DNA of 64,000 nucleotides, taken from Alphaproteobacteria bacterium. GTDB taxonomy: Bacteria > Pseudomonadota > Alphaproteobacteria > UBA8366 > GCA-2717185. Position numbers and translations under genes: made by a program. Under the pieces are notes generated by a model, which was given only the letters and a program-made list of their open reading frames with translations, did not search any database and was not told the origin of the DNA. The stretch spans positions 558,001 to 622,000 of the forward strand of contig WLWY01000003.1 of assembly GCA_012103325.1 (NCBI GenBank), in the 5' to 3' direction. This document shows positions 17,136 to 24,788 of this stretch, piece after piece (position 1 is the first letter of the stretch; each line of letters begins with the position of its first letter).

Positions 17136-18002
17136 TCATTCGCTTATCCGATAGTAACGGGCCGCGTTGTCATGAAACAGCTTCTCCCGCTCCCCTTGAG
17201 AGAAATCTGCAACGATTTCGATGAAACCGCTGAAAATTTGCGTATAGGTCGCAACCAGACTGTCGACCGGAAAATTACTGGCGAACATGCAGCGCTCGAC
17301 CCCAAAGATATCGATGGTGGCGAGCACGATCTCTCGATTGTCGGCCGCAGTCCATGCAACACTTGGCGTCCCGATGCCTGAAATCTTGACGGCAACGTTT
17401 GGCGCCAGTGCGAACCGGCGCATCGCCGCGCGCCACCCCTCCAATCCCTCCGCACTTCGATCCGCAGGGAGACCCGTGTGGTTCAGAACAATTTGGATAT
17501 TGGGGAAATCGCGTGCCAGCCCATACGCCTCCTCCAGCCTTGTCCATGGTGTCTGCAAATCGAACGACAATCCGTAACGATCCAGCAGTGCATACCCGCC
17601 TCGCCAGCGCATATCCTCCATCGACCCGGCCGGCTCTGGCGGTTTGTGCCGGACGGCGCGTACGAACGGAAATGAAGCATGCCGGGACAGAACCGTTTCG
17701 ACGTCGTCATGATGCAGCCAAGCCTGTGCAACACATACCGACGGCAGGCCATGCGCCGACCGAATATGCGCGAGCCATGCCGTTTCGCCCACCGGATCGT
17801 CCGGATCCCACTCCGCTTCGATATGCACAGACCCGACAATGTCGAATTCCTTCGTATCGCGGCGATAATCGGGCAGAAGGTAGTCGCGGCATATCGCGGA
17901 ATAATCGCCATAGCGAAACGGAATTCGCCCCTCATCAGTAAGCCATGGATGTGGGTTTCGGGTCAGGTCCCAAAAGTGATGATGGGCGTCAATGATTTTC
18001 AT
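17136..18002 (-). CDS. Amidohydrolase-2 family lactonase-like hydrolase
   Basis: A 288-residue TIM-barrel metal-dependent hydrolase of the PF04909 group, which includes L-fucono- and L-rhamnono-lactonases and PDC hydrolase. Metal and active-site blocks: IIDAHHHFWDL at the N-terminus (H-x-H), VGSVHIEAEWDPDD, QIVLNHTGLP, VAVKISGIGT and CMFASNFPVDSL, where the Asp usual in the TIM-barrel metal site appears inside FPVD. It is followed by ltnD after 16 bases, so the two form one operon, probably opening a sugar lactone whose acid is then oxidised. A palindrome upstream of the start may be the operator. Confidence 0.75.
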   Translation of the reverse strand: MKIIDAHHHFWDLTRNPHPWLTDEGRIPFRYGDYSAICRDYLLPDYRRDTKEFDIVGSVHIEAEWDPDDPVGETAWLAHIRSAHGLPSVCVAQAWLHHDDVETVLSRHASFPFVRAVRHKPPEPAGSMEDMRWRGGYALLDRYGLSFDLQTPWTRLEEAYGLARDFPNIQIVLNHTGLPADRSAEGLEGWRAAMRRFALAPNVAVKISGIGTPSVAWTAADNREIVLATIDIFGVERCMFASNFPVDSLVATYTQIFSGFIEIVADFSQGEREKLFHDNAARYYRISE

Positions 18003-18023
18003 GCCCGCTGCCGCCCCTTAGTC

Positions 18024-18043
18024 ACAATCGATTATCGATTTGT
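18024..18043. promoter_or_regulatory. Palindromic operator candidate upstream of the amidohydrolase-ltnD operon
   Basis: ACAATCGATTATCGATTTGT contains the perfect inverted repeat AATCGA-TTA-TCGATT with extended symmetry (ACA...TGT), 22 bases before the amidohydrolase start codon. Size and symmetry fit a GntR- or LacI-type sugar-acid regulator site. No such regulator gene lies nearby, so the protein is unknown. Confidence 0.4.
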
Positions 18044-18216
18044 CATGGCAACAGGAATTGCACCCCGATACAACCCGATATTCACGGCAATACACCCAAC
18101 CGAACTCAAGTGGTATAGAACGTGACCCAATACAGATTGATGACGAGCACCGTTCAGCAACTATTCTAAGAACTTAATTGAATAAATTCTCATAATATCC
18201 TGCCAAAAAAATTGAA

Positions 18217-18324
18217 ATGACCGAACATGAATGGCTCATCTTCTTGCAAGAAGTACGGAACTTGGCGAAAATGAAAGTCTTTGATGCTCCACCAAGGCTG
18301 CTATCGGACATAACCGCAGCATGA
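18217..18324 (+). CDS. Small upstream ORF (35 residues) translationally coupled to the STAS gene
   Basis: Starts MTEHEWLIFLQEVRNLAKMK and stops with a TGA that overlaps the ATG of the STAS gene (ATGA junction). It is the only structure seen in the otherwise empty 318-base gap 18003-18320, apart from the operator at 18024 and a 14-base palindrome CTTCTTGCAAGAAG inside this ORF (18240-18253). There is no Shine-Dalgarno sequence. The overlap suggests a leader peptide or small protein coupled to STAS translation, but a chance ORF is possible. Confidence 0.35.
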   Translation: MTEHEWLIFLQEVRNLAKMKVFDAPPRLLSDITAA

Positions 18325-18686
18325 TTATCGATGAAGCAAACTACGGTAGCACTCTAGTCCTTTATCCGGACGGTCGTTTGGATCAGGACACGGCCGACGC
18401 GTTTCAAGAGCGCCTGCTGCAGGCCGTCAGCGCAGGAAAAGAAGCCGTAATCGTAGACTTCAGCAAGATTCCCTACATCAGCAGCGTCGGACTTCGCGCG
18501 ATCATGATCGCCGCAAAACAGAGCAAATCAGACGGTGTCTCCCTTTCCGTTGCTGCGCTGACACCGACGGTAAATGAAATCTTCGAAATCAGCCGGTTCA
18601 ATTACGTTGTCACGATTTTCGAAAGCCTGCGCGATGCCATCACTGCGGCCTCCGATGATGCGCTGAATGCGTTCGAAGCAGGCTGA
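18321..18686 (+). CDS. STAS-domain anti-sigma factor antagonist
   Basis: A 121-residue single-domain protein of the SpoIIAA/RsbV type. The strand LVLYPDGRLDQDTADAF is followed by AVIVDFSKIPYISSVGLRAI, where the Ser pair in YISSVGLR (residues about 54-55) is the phosphorylation site of this family. Phosphorylation by an RsbW-like kinase and dephosphorylation by a PP2C phosphatase switch partner binding. Both enzymes are encoded within 5 kb (RsbW-like at 23348, SpoIIE-type at 19820), making this the middle component of a partner-switching cascade. Confidence 0.9.
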   Translation: MIIDEANYGSTLVLYPDGRLDQDTADAFQERLLQAVSAGKEAVIVDFSKIPYISSVGLRAIMIAAKQSKSDGVSLSVAALTPTVNEIFEISRFNYVVTIFESLRDAITAASDDALNAFEAG

Positions 18687-18779
18687 TTTGCATGCCAGAA
18701 CCGGTTTGACTATCACGGGTAAATCGCTTGAATAGTGCCAGGACTATTCGGCGCGACAATCATCGAAAGGGTATCATAC

Positions 18780-19739
18780 ATGCTGGTTCGGTTCTGGGGC
18801 ACACGCGGATCTTTGGCGGCACCCATGACCGTGCAGACGAGCCGCAAAAAGATACGGAATGCGCTGCGCAAAAGCATCGGCCATGATTTAGGCTCTGACG
18901 AGAAAATCGAGCGTTTCATCGATACGGAACTGAGTTTTGCGGAATCGGGAACGTATGGCGGCAATACGTCCTGCGTCGAAATAGATGGCGGTGGAGACGA
19001 GTACGTCGTTTGCGATCTCGGTACCGGCTGCCGAGAATATGGCAATGCAATCATGTCCAAATCGGTGCCTCAAAAAGCACCAGTTTTCAACGTCTTCCAG
19101 TCTCACCCCCATTGGGATCACATTTGCGGTTTCCCATTTTTCGTACCGGCCTACATTCCCGGCAACAAGATCAAAATCCATGGCTGCCACGACACCCTGG
19201 AAGAAGCCTATCGGATGCAAAACTCAGCACCCGGCTTTCCCGTCGATTTCGATATGCTGGGCGCCGATATCGAATTCGTAAAGCTCGAGCCAGGCAAGGA
19301 ATATGCGGTCGCGGGAATGAAAGTAACCGCGATGGAGCAGTACCATTCGGGCGACTCCTACGGATACTGCTTTGAAAAAGACGGAAAGAAGGTCGTCTAT
19401 TCGACGGATTCGGAACACAAATTCGAGTCGATCGATGAAAGCTACGGCTTTGTCGATTTCTTTCGAAATGCGGATTTGCTCATATTCGATGCCATGTATT
19501 CCCTCGCCGACGCCATATCCTTGAAGGAAGACTGGGGCCATTCGAGTAATATCATTGGTGTCGAGCTGGCGCACCGGGCCAGCGTCAAACAGCTCTGCCT
19601 CTTCCACCACGATCCAAATTCCGACGATGCGACAATATCGAGAATACTCGCCGAAACTATCCGTTTCGAAGAATTGAGCGAGGAAGGCGACGCGCTGAAG
19701 GTATGCGCAGCCTATGACGGACAGGAAATAAAGTTATAG
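18780..19739 (+). CDS. MBL-fold metallohydrolase
   Basis: A 319-residue metallo-beta-lactamase-fold protein of the 'FWGTRGS' group (residues 4-10), with GGNTSCVEID, the dinuclear site motif QSHPHWDHICGFPFF (HxHxDH), CFEKDGKKVVYSTDSEHK (bridging Asp) and CLFHHDPNSDD (last His). AAAGGG sits about 8 bases before this ATG. Such proteins resemble cyclic-nucleotide phosphodiesterases or RNase Z-like hydrolases, and the substrate is unknown. It lies between the STAS and CHASE2-phosphatase genes in one direction, so it probably takes part in the same signalling output. A cyclic nucleotide substrate is possible but not demonstrable. Confidence 0.8.
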   Translation: MLVRFWGTRGSLAAPMTVQTSRKKIRNALRKSIGHDLGSDEKIERFIDTELSFAESGTYGGNTSCVEIDGGGDEYVVCDLGTGCREYGNAIMSKSVPQKAPVFNVFQSHPHWDHICGFPFFVPAYIPGNKIKIHGCHDTLEEAYRMQNSAPGFPVDFDMLGADIEFVKLEPGKEYAVAGMKVTAMEQYHSGDSYGYCFEKDGKKVVYSTDSEHKFESIDESYGFVDFFRNADLLIFDAMYSLADAISLKEDWGHSSNIIGVELAHRASVKQLCLFHHDPNSDDATISRILAETIRFEELSEEGDALKVCAAYDGQEIKL

Positions 19740-19819
19740 AACGCGCTTCCGAGCATAAACTGCGAGACGCCCTAGCCTCGATCTTCCATTGGCGCGGGCG
19801 AACGCTCGCCCTGCTTTGC

Positions 19820-21877
19820 TTGATCGGCTTTATCGTCTTTCGCGTACTCGAACCTGTTCCCTTCGAAACACTGCGAACATCGCTGTTCGACGCGCTACAT
19901 GTTCTGAAACCGCGCGAGCGACAGGCGCTGCCGGTAATCATCGTAGATATCGATGAAAAAAGCCTCGCCGAATTCGGGCAATGGCCATGGCCTCGCGATT
20001 TGCTCGCCCAGTTGGTCGATAACGTCGCGGAAACCCGACCGTTGGCGATCGGTTTCGATATCTTGTTTCCGGAGCCGGATCGATATTCGCCGCACCGAAT
20101 TCTCGATAATCGAAAAAATCTACACCCAGCGTTGAAAGAGCACCTGGCCACAATGCCGTCCAACGACACGCGCTTTGCGCAAAGCCTTCGGGACGCACCA
20201 ACCGTGCTCGGTATCGGCGCGCTGCTAAGCGATGAAAAGACCGCAAGCACGCGGCCGGTCAAAACAATACCCGTCGTCGAGCGTGGCGGCAGTGCAAAAC
20301 CGTTTTTGCTGCGCTTCCCCACCGCCTTGCAAAGCATCCCGGAATTGGATGATGCCGCAAGAAGCCGGGCGACGCTCAACGTTCTGCCCGAATTCGATGG
20401 CGTTGTGCGGCGCGTCCCGCTGGTCATCGATATCGGCGGCACAGCAACACCAACGCTGACTCTGGAAATGCTACGCCTCGCCGTCGGCGCGTCTCATTTT
20501 GCGATCCACAGCGACGAACATGGGATACGGGGCATAGCGGTCGACGATGTCTTCGTGCCGACAGAGCCGGATGGTCGGATCTGGGTTAATTTTTCCAAAC
20601 CGGACGGCAACCTTTACGTCTCTGCGGCGGATATCCTGAACGGAAAATTCAATCCAGGTGTGCTCGCCGGCAAACTGGTTTTGCTTGGCAGTACCGGATT
20701 GGGACTGACAGACACTAAGGCGACGCCCGTCGCCCCGCAAATGAATGGTATCGAAGTCCATGCTCATGTACTCGAGTCCATCATCTCGGGCGAGCACCTC
20801 ATTCGGCCGATCTATGCGGATTGGCTGGAATTGGGATTCACGTTCGTCACCGGCTTGCTTCTGATTCTCATCGTGCCGTCGCTCGGGTCGAAGTGGGCAA
20901 CGGCACCGCTTGCGATCCTTTTAGTGTTGCTTGCAGCCGTGGCTTGGCTGGCACACGCTGAGTTTTCTCTGCGCATCGACACGAGCTTCACCGGCGCCGC
21001 AAACACGACCATTTTTGCAATTTTGCTTATCGCCTCACTCATTGAAACCGATCGCCTACGGCGTCTCCTGCAACGCGACCTCGACCGTGAGCGCGCCGCT
21101 GCGGAGCGGCTTGAGGGTGAACTGTCCGCGGCACGCTCGATTCAGTTGGGCATCCTACCAAGCGATTTTCCCGCGTTTCCCGAACATAAGGAATTCGACC
21201 TCTACGCGATGCTTGAACCCGCTAAAGCGGTTGGCGGAGATCTCTATGACTTCGCAATGCTCGATGACGATCACCTCTTCTTCATCGTCGGCGATGTATC
21301 AGGAAAAGGCATACCCGCGTCGCTCTTCATGGCGTTGACGAAAGCGCTCTATAGAAGTAGCGCAATGCGCCGGCAGGTTTCGATCGAAAAAATCATGACC
21401 GAGGCCAATGCGGAAATTTCCCGTGAGAACCCGGCCATGATGTTCGTGACGGCGCTGTCGGGAATTCTCGACATCCGGACCGGCTTTGTCCAATTCTGCA
21501 ACGCGGGGCACGACCCGCCCATTCTGGTGTCACCAGGTCAACCGGTTACGACAATTCCAAACTCAGGCGGGCCGCCGCTCTGCGTCCTCGACGACTTCGA
21601 TTACCCTTCGGACTCGTATCAATTGAAACCGGGAGAAACAATCGTTCTGTTTACCGACGGGGTGACCGAAGCGTTAAATCCCGAAATGGAGCTTTATACC
21701 AACCGCCGGCTTACAACGCTCCTCGGCGCGCAGTCCAGAGATCTCGACACCGTTTCGGTCGCGAACGCGATCTATGAAGACGTCCAAAAGTTTGCCGACG
21801 GCGCCGAAGCATCCGACGACGTCACGCTCTTGGTATTGCGCTTCCTCGGAACGCCCGACGCCTCATCTGTTGCCTAG
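19820..21877 (+). CDS. CHASE2-domain sensor with SpoIIE/RsbU-type PP2C phosphatase
   Basis: At least 685 residues: an extracytoplasmic CHASE2 domain (VIIVDIDEKSLAEFGQWPWPRD region to LLGSTGLGLTDTKATP), three membrane helices (about 335-420), a short coiled coil and a PP2C domain. The PP2C domain has AVGGDLYDFAML, IVGDVSGKGIPASLFM, FCNAGHDPPIL and LFTDGVTEALNP, with all metal-binding Asp present. It should dephosphorylate the STAS protein in response to an envelope signal. The annotated start is TTG, but clearly protein-like sequence (LRDALASIFHWRGRTLALL) continues upstream in frame to the previous stop, with no ATG, GTG or TTG. The true start is probably near 19736. The stop codon lies inside the dispersed repeat. 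Confidence 0.85.
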   Translation: MIGFIVFRVLEPVPFETLRTSLFDALHVLKPRERQALPVIIVDIDEKSLAEFGQWPWPRDLLAQLVDNVAETRPLAIGFDILFPEPDRYSPHRILDNRKNLHPALKEHLATMPSNDTRFAQSLRDAPTVLGIGALLSDEKTASTRPVKTIPVVERGGSAKPFLLRFPTALQSIPELDDAARSRATLNVLPEFDGVVRRVPLVIDIGGTATPTLTLEMLRLAVGASHFAIHSDEHGIRGIAVDDVFVPTEPDGRIWVNFSKPDGNLYVSAADILNGKFNPGVLAGKLVLLGSTGLGLTDTKATPVAPQMNGIEVHAHVLESIISGEHLIRPIYADWLELGFTFVTGLLLILIVPSLGSKWATAPLAILLVLLAAVAWLAHAEFSLRIDTSFTGAANTTIFAILLIASLIETDRLRRLLQRDLDRERAAAERLEGELSAARSIQLGILPSDFPAFPEHKEFDLYAMLEPAKAVGGDLYDFAMLDDDHLFFIVGDVSGKGIPASLFMALTKALYRSSAMRRQVSIEKIMTEANAEISRENPAMMFVTALSGILDIRTGFVQFCNAGHDPPILVSPGQPVTTIPNSGGPPLCVLDDFDYPSDSYQLKPGETIVLFTDGVTEALNPEMELYTNRRLTTLLGAQSRDLDTVSVANAIYEDVQKFADGAEASDDVTLLVLRFLGTPDASSVA

Positions 21878-22013
21878 ATCGGATCAAGTTTAGACGAGCC
21901 CATTATATGGGTTCGGATGATCTTGTGAATCCGATCGCTATCAACGAGTAAGATCAAATTCACACGGTTGCTGGATCGCCAAAGGCGATTCCAACAAACC
22001 CTAATCTGATCTA
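21875..22013. repeat. Dispersed double-hairpin intergenic element, copy B
   Basis: A 139-bp relative of 7883-8020. Half one has the outer stem GATCGGAT/ATCCGATC and hairpin CGAGCCCAT-TAT-ATGGGTTCG (one G-T wobble). Half two ends in AGATCAAATT/AATCTGATCT around ATCGCC-AAA-GGCGAT. It fills the gap between two convergent genes exactly: its first three bases are the TAG stop of the phosphatase gene, and its last three, read on the other strand, are the TAG stop of the OmpA-like gene. Confidence 0.8.
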
Positions 22014-22634
22014 ACGCACCATGATCTCAACACGTCGATTGAGTGCTTCGTGCCGGTTGTCTTTCGTTTTTACCAGAAGATCCCATTCTCCTCGGCCGTA
22101 AACGAAAATTAGATCCGCGTTGATACCGCGCTCCACCAGCTTGTCGCGAATTGCGGTCGCGCGGCGAATCGAAAGTGTTTCGTTATAGGCCGTATCTCCG
22201 ACGCGGTCCGTATGCCCTGTCACTTCGACTTCGTAGGCCTGGCGACTCGCAATATTGCTGAACACCTTCTCGAAATCCTCGCGGGACGCATCCGTAAGGG
22301 CTGCGCTGTCTCCCTTAAAGTAAAGCCGGAACCGTTTTGGCAACGCGGGTAGCGACGCCAACGTGGCCTTGAAAATGTCGTCCACGTCGTTTTGCGTAAC
22401 ATCGACCGATTCGACTTTGCCGGCGTTTGTGACCTTGGCCGCGGACAGCGCTTTATTGAGCAAAACCTTGTTTTTTCCGTCGTCGAATTCAACCGCTCCA
22501 ACTTTCCCTGTTTCATCGGGTAGAACGACTACCAGACTCTTTCCCAGGCGCGGTTCCGCGCATGCTGAAGCGAAAAGCGCGGCAAGCAACAAGGCGTATT
22601 TCAACGACCGTCGCACAACTATAGACCCCCACAT
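22011..22634 (-). CDS. OmpA-family lipoprotein
   Basis: A 207-residue protein with a lipoprotein signal (SLKYALLLAALFASAC, Cys at about 25) and a C-terminal OmpA/Pal-like peptidoglycan-binding domain. The domain shows FRLYFKGDSAALTD, VEVTGHTDRVGDTAYNETLS, IRRATAIRDKLVERGI and VYGRGEWDLLV. It binds peptidoglycan from the outer membrane. Its start lies 3 bases after the FecR-domain gene, so the two form an operon opposed to the partner-switching genes on both sides. The stop codon is supplied by the repeat element. Confidence 0.85.
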   Translation of the reverse strand: MWGSIVVRRSLKYALLLAALFASACAEPRLGKSLVVVLPDETGKVGAVEFDDGKNKVLLNKALSAAKVTNAGKVESVDVTQNDVDDIFKATLASLPALPKRFRLYFKGDSAALTDASREDFEKVFSNIASRQAYEVEVTGHTDRVGDTAYNETLSIRRATAIRDKLVERGINADLIFVYGRGEWDLLVKTKDNRHEALNRRVEIMVR

Positions 22635-22637
22635 GGA

Positions 22638-23090
22638 TTATTCTTCGTTGACGCGAACGAGAAAGCGCGTACCGCGAACGCCCAAGATCGCCGACGGAGT
22701 ACGGATCCGCATCGCCTTCGGGGAACCCCGGGCGATATCTCCGGAAACGACGGAAAGTGTACCGCGACTTAACTTCGCGAGAAACGACCCCTTCAACGTC
22801 ACCGGGTTAAACTTAAACTCTTCCATGCTGACCCGACTATTGGGACCTGCGGAAAAAACCGTGTTGTCGTTGAACGTAACCCCGACAGAACCGTCTGCGG
22901 CCGTCTCGATGACATCGCTCTGCATGACATCTGCGCCGATCGCGGCTTTGGAGCGGCTTCCATCTCGCACGACGTAGGATTCGCCTGATACTACGCGGAA
23001 CTTGCCAATAGCTTCCGCTTGCGCGTCTATGATCGGCGAACACACCAATAGCACAGCGGCCGCAGCAATCGTTTTGCACCAAACTCGCAT
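22638..23090 (-). CDS. Secreted FecR-domain protein
   Basis: A 150-residue periplasmic protein: a Sec signal peptide (RVWCKTIAAAAVLLVCSPI, cleaved near AQAEA) followed by a FecR fold. The fold shows GKFRVVSGESYVVRDGSRS, GADVMQSDVIETAADGSVGV, FNDNTVFSAGPNSRVSMEEF and TPSAILGVRGTRFLV, the last being the family signature. The start has AGGA 9 bases upstream. Unlike FecR itself it has no N-terminal anti-sigma region. FecR-only proteins often sit beside CHASE2 receptors, as here, and may present an envelope signal to them. Confidence 0.85.
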   Translation of the reverse strand: MRVWCKTIAAAAVLLVCSPIIDAQAEAIGKFRVVSGESYVVRDGSRSKAAIGADVMQSDVIETAADGSVGVTFNDNTVFSAGPNSRVSMEEFKFNPVTLKGSFLAKLSRGTLSVVSGDIARGSPKAMRIRTPSAILGVRGTRFLVRVNEE

Positions 23091-23347
23091 GTTGAATCCT
23101 CGCTTATAACGCCCCCGCCGAAGAATATCGTTCAATAGGTGACAGAATGCCAGCATTCGATTTCAATAATTTTACAGACCGATATTGGAAGCCGCACGAG
23201 AAGCAGGTACGCTAGCGCCACACAGAAGGTACTGATCGGAATTCATCGCATCCAACCGGCTTTGGTTGTACATTCATAAGAGAAACCAAGGCTCACCTTC
23301 TCTCATCCCTGGTTTGTTGAATAAATTAAAGCGAAACACACGAAGCA

Positions 23348-23761
23348 ATGGCCGAAACTTCAATTACAATCAGCAACGACATTTCAGAGGTTCGGCAACT
23401 CGCAAAATGGGCCGGACTTTTTTGCGACGCAAATGGTTTGCAGGCGTTGGAACATCGTTTGACCCTGGTGTTGGAAGAGCTTCTGACAAACGTTATCGCC
23501 TATGGCTACGATGACGATGCGGAACACAAGATCGACGCCTATGTCGCACTAACAGACGGTGTATTGACGGCGGTATTCGAAGATGACGGCCGCCCTTTCA
23601 ATCCCTATGAGGCGCAGAAGCCCGTCATGACGGGACCGCTGGAAAAACGTACGGTGGGTGGGCTTGGGATCCACCTCATTCTCACGATCATGGACACTGT
23701 TGATTACGAGCGGATCGATGACCGCAACCGCACGACGATGACAATGGCTGTCGCGACGTAA
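23348..23761 (+). CDS. RsbW-like serine kinase / anti-sigma factor (HATPase_c)
   Basis: A 137-residue GHKL ATPase domain protein. N-box: LVLEELLTNVIAYGY (Glu and Asn conserved). G1 box: FEDDGRPFNP. G2 box: VGGLGIHLI. This size and layout match SpoIIAB/RsbW kinases, which phosphorylate a STAS antagonist and sequester a sigma factor or another effector. It lies 1.5 kb from the phosphatase gene on the same strand, beyond the FecR-OmpA pair, with its own 190-base leader. No sigma-factor gene is in the window, so the output partner is unknown. Confidence 0.85.
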   Translation: MAETSITISNDISEVRQLAKWAGLFCDANGLQALEHRLTLVLEELLTNVIAYGYDDDAEHKIDAYVALTDGVLTAVFEDDGRPFNPYEAQKPVMTGPLEKRTVGGLGIHLILTIMDTVDYERIDDRNRTTMTMAVAT

Positions 23762-23772
23762 CGAACATTTGG

Positions 23773-24177
23773 TCAGTTGACGGTCGGTTTTGGCTCTTCC
23801 GGGGTTTCTGGCACGATAGCCCGTGTCGGTCCTGCTTGATGATGAACGATCTTCCAGTGACCATCTTCGCGGACAAAATAGTTCGTCGCGATCAAATGAT
23901 CGCCATGGATGACCTCGAAACAAACGACAAACGCCGCCTCCCCATAAAAGTAAACGCGAGGGGCAACGCAATCGATATCGGGCGGCGTCATACCGGTCAG
24001 GATGGCGCGCCAGCTTTCGACGATATCGTCGCGCTCGTAAATCGCTTCCCATCCCGGATGAATACAGCAAACCGGCGCAGAGGAAGCCCAAAGGTCATCC
24101 ATTGCTTCCATGTCGCGATCAGCGAACGCGCGATAGAACACTTCATTAGCAAAGAGGACGGCATCAAGATCGGACAT
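23773..24177 (-). CDS. SnoaL/NTF2-like domain protein
   Basis: A 134-residue cone-shaped alpha+beta protein of the SnoaL_3/DUF4440 type: LFANEVFYRAFADRDMEAMDDLW, VCCIHPGWEAIYERDDIVESW, and the end GHWKIVHHQAGPT. The start follows AGGTT at 8 bases; an upstream in-frame ATG gives non-protein-like sequence overlapping the next gene. Members serve as small isomerases, ligand-binding or unassigned stress proteins. There is no operon clue beyond the neighbour 11 bases upstream on the same strand. Confidence 0.75.
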   Translation of the reverse strand: MSDLDAVLFANEVFYRAFADRDMEAMDDLWASSAPVCCIHPGWEAIYERDDIVESWRAILTGMTPPDIDCVAPRVYFYGEAAFVVCFEVIHGDHLIATNYFVREDGHWKIVHHQAGPTRAIVPETPEEPKPTVN

Positions 24178-24188
24178 TAGTAAACCTG

Positions 24189-24662
24189 CTATTCGATATT
24201 GATGCGATGGGCAAAGTCCCGGCCATCGGAAACGGTAATCCTCTCGAAACCTAACATCTTGCAAAGATCGAAAAAGGTGAAAAAATCCTCCACCGCGCCC
24301 TGTTTGAATAGCGGTGTCACCCGCGCGACAGCCGTCAGGGTCGCCAGAAGCCCCCGCATCCGATAGATCGTATCGTAAGTGTCAGCTTTGACACTTACGA
24401 TAATAAGCTTTTCAGCATCCGTACCTTTGGCAAAAATCGCGAATTCCGGTGGATAGGGATTCTGTAGCATCCTGTTGGTCAACCCCGTCACAAAAGCGAT
24501 CCGGGATCGGCGCCCGGTCTCCGGCAGTGTCTGCGCCCGCGCCTTGTACGTTTCGCTGGTTTGCGGCGGCGGGTAATAATAGTTCGCATGTCGATCCGCA
24601 GCATTGCCGATGGACGGCACGATAAGCCAAAGCAAAGCTGCCAATAGTACAAATTTAGCCAT
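24189..24662 (-). CDS. Secreted protein of unknown function
   Basis: A 157-residue protein with a Sec signal peptide (FVLLAALLWLIVPSIGNAA, cleaved near residue 22). The mature domain contains YYYPPPQTSETYKARAQ, RIAFVTGLTNRMLQNPYPPE and FAIFAKGTDAEKLIIVSV. From memory, similar small exported alphaproteobacterial proteins have been labelled 'molybdopterin-guanine dinucleotide biosynthesis protein A', which cannot be right for an exported protein without the MobA nucleotide-binding motif. It probably forms an operon with the SnoaL-like gene downstream. Confidence 0.6.
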   Translation of the reverse strand: MAKFVLLAALLWLIVPSIGNAADRHANYYYPPPQTSETYKARAQTLPETGRRSRIAFVTGLTNRMLQNPYPPEFAIFAKGTDAEKLIIVSVKADTYDTIYRMRGLLATLTAVARVTPLFKQGAVEDFFTFFDLCKMLGFERITVSDGRDFAHRINIE

Positions 24663-24788
24663 TTTATCTCCCTGCTCGGAAACGCTATGAAGTCGGTATC
24701 GAATACTAACGCTATCTACTAGCGCGCTGGCGGTGCTTCGCTATACTGCGCCGGGTTTCATTATCGCCCATTCTTGCGGGGTCACCCC

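Noticed and set aside
24189..24662. MobA (molybdopterin-guanine dinucleotide synthesis) as function of the 157-residue secreted protein
   Set aside because: It has a signal peptide and lacks the MobA nucleotide-binding motif, so that label is unlikely to be correct.
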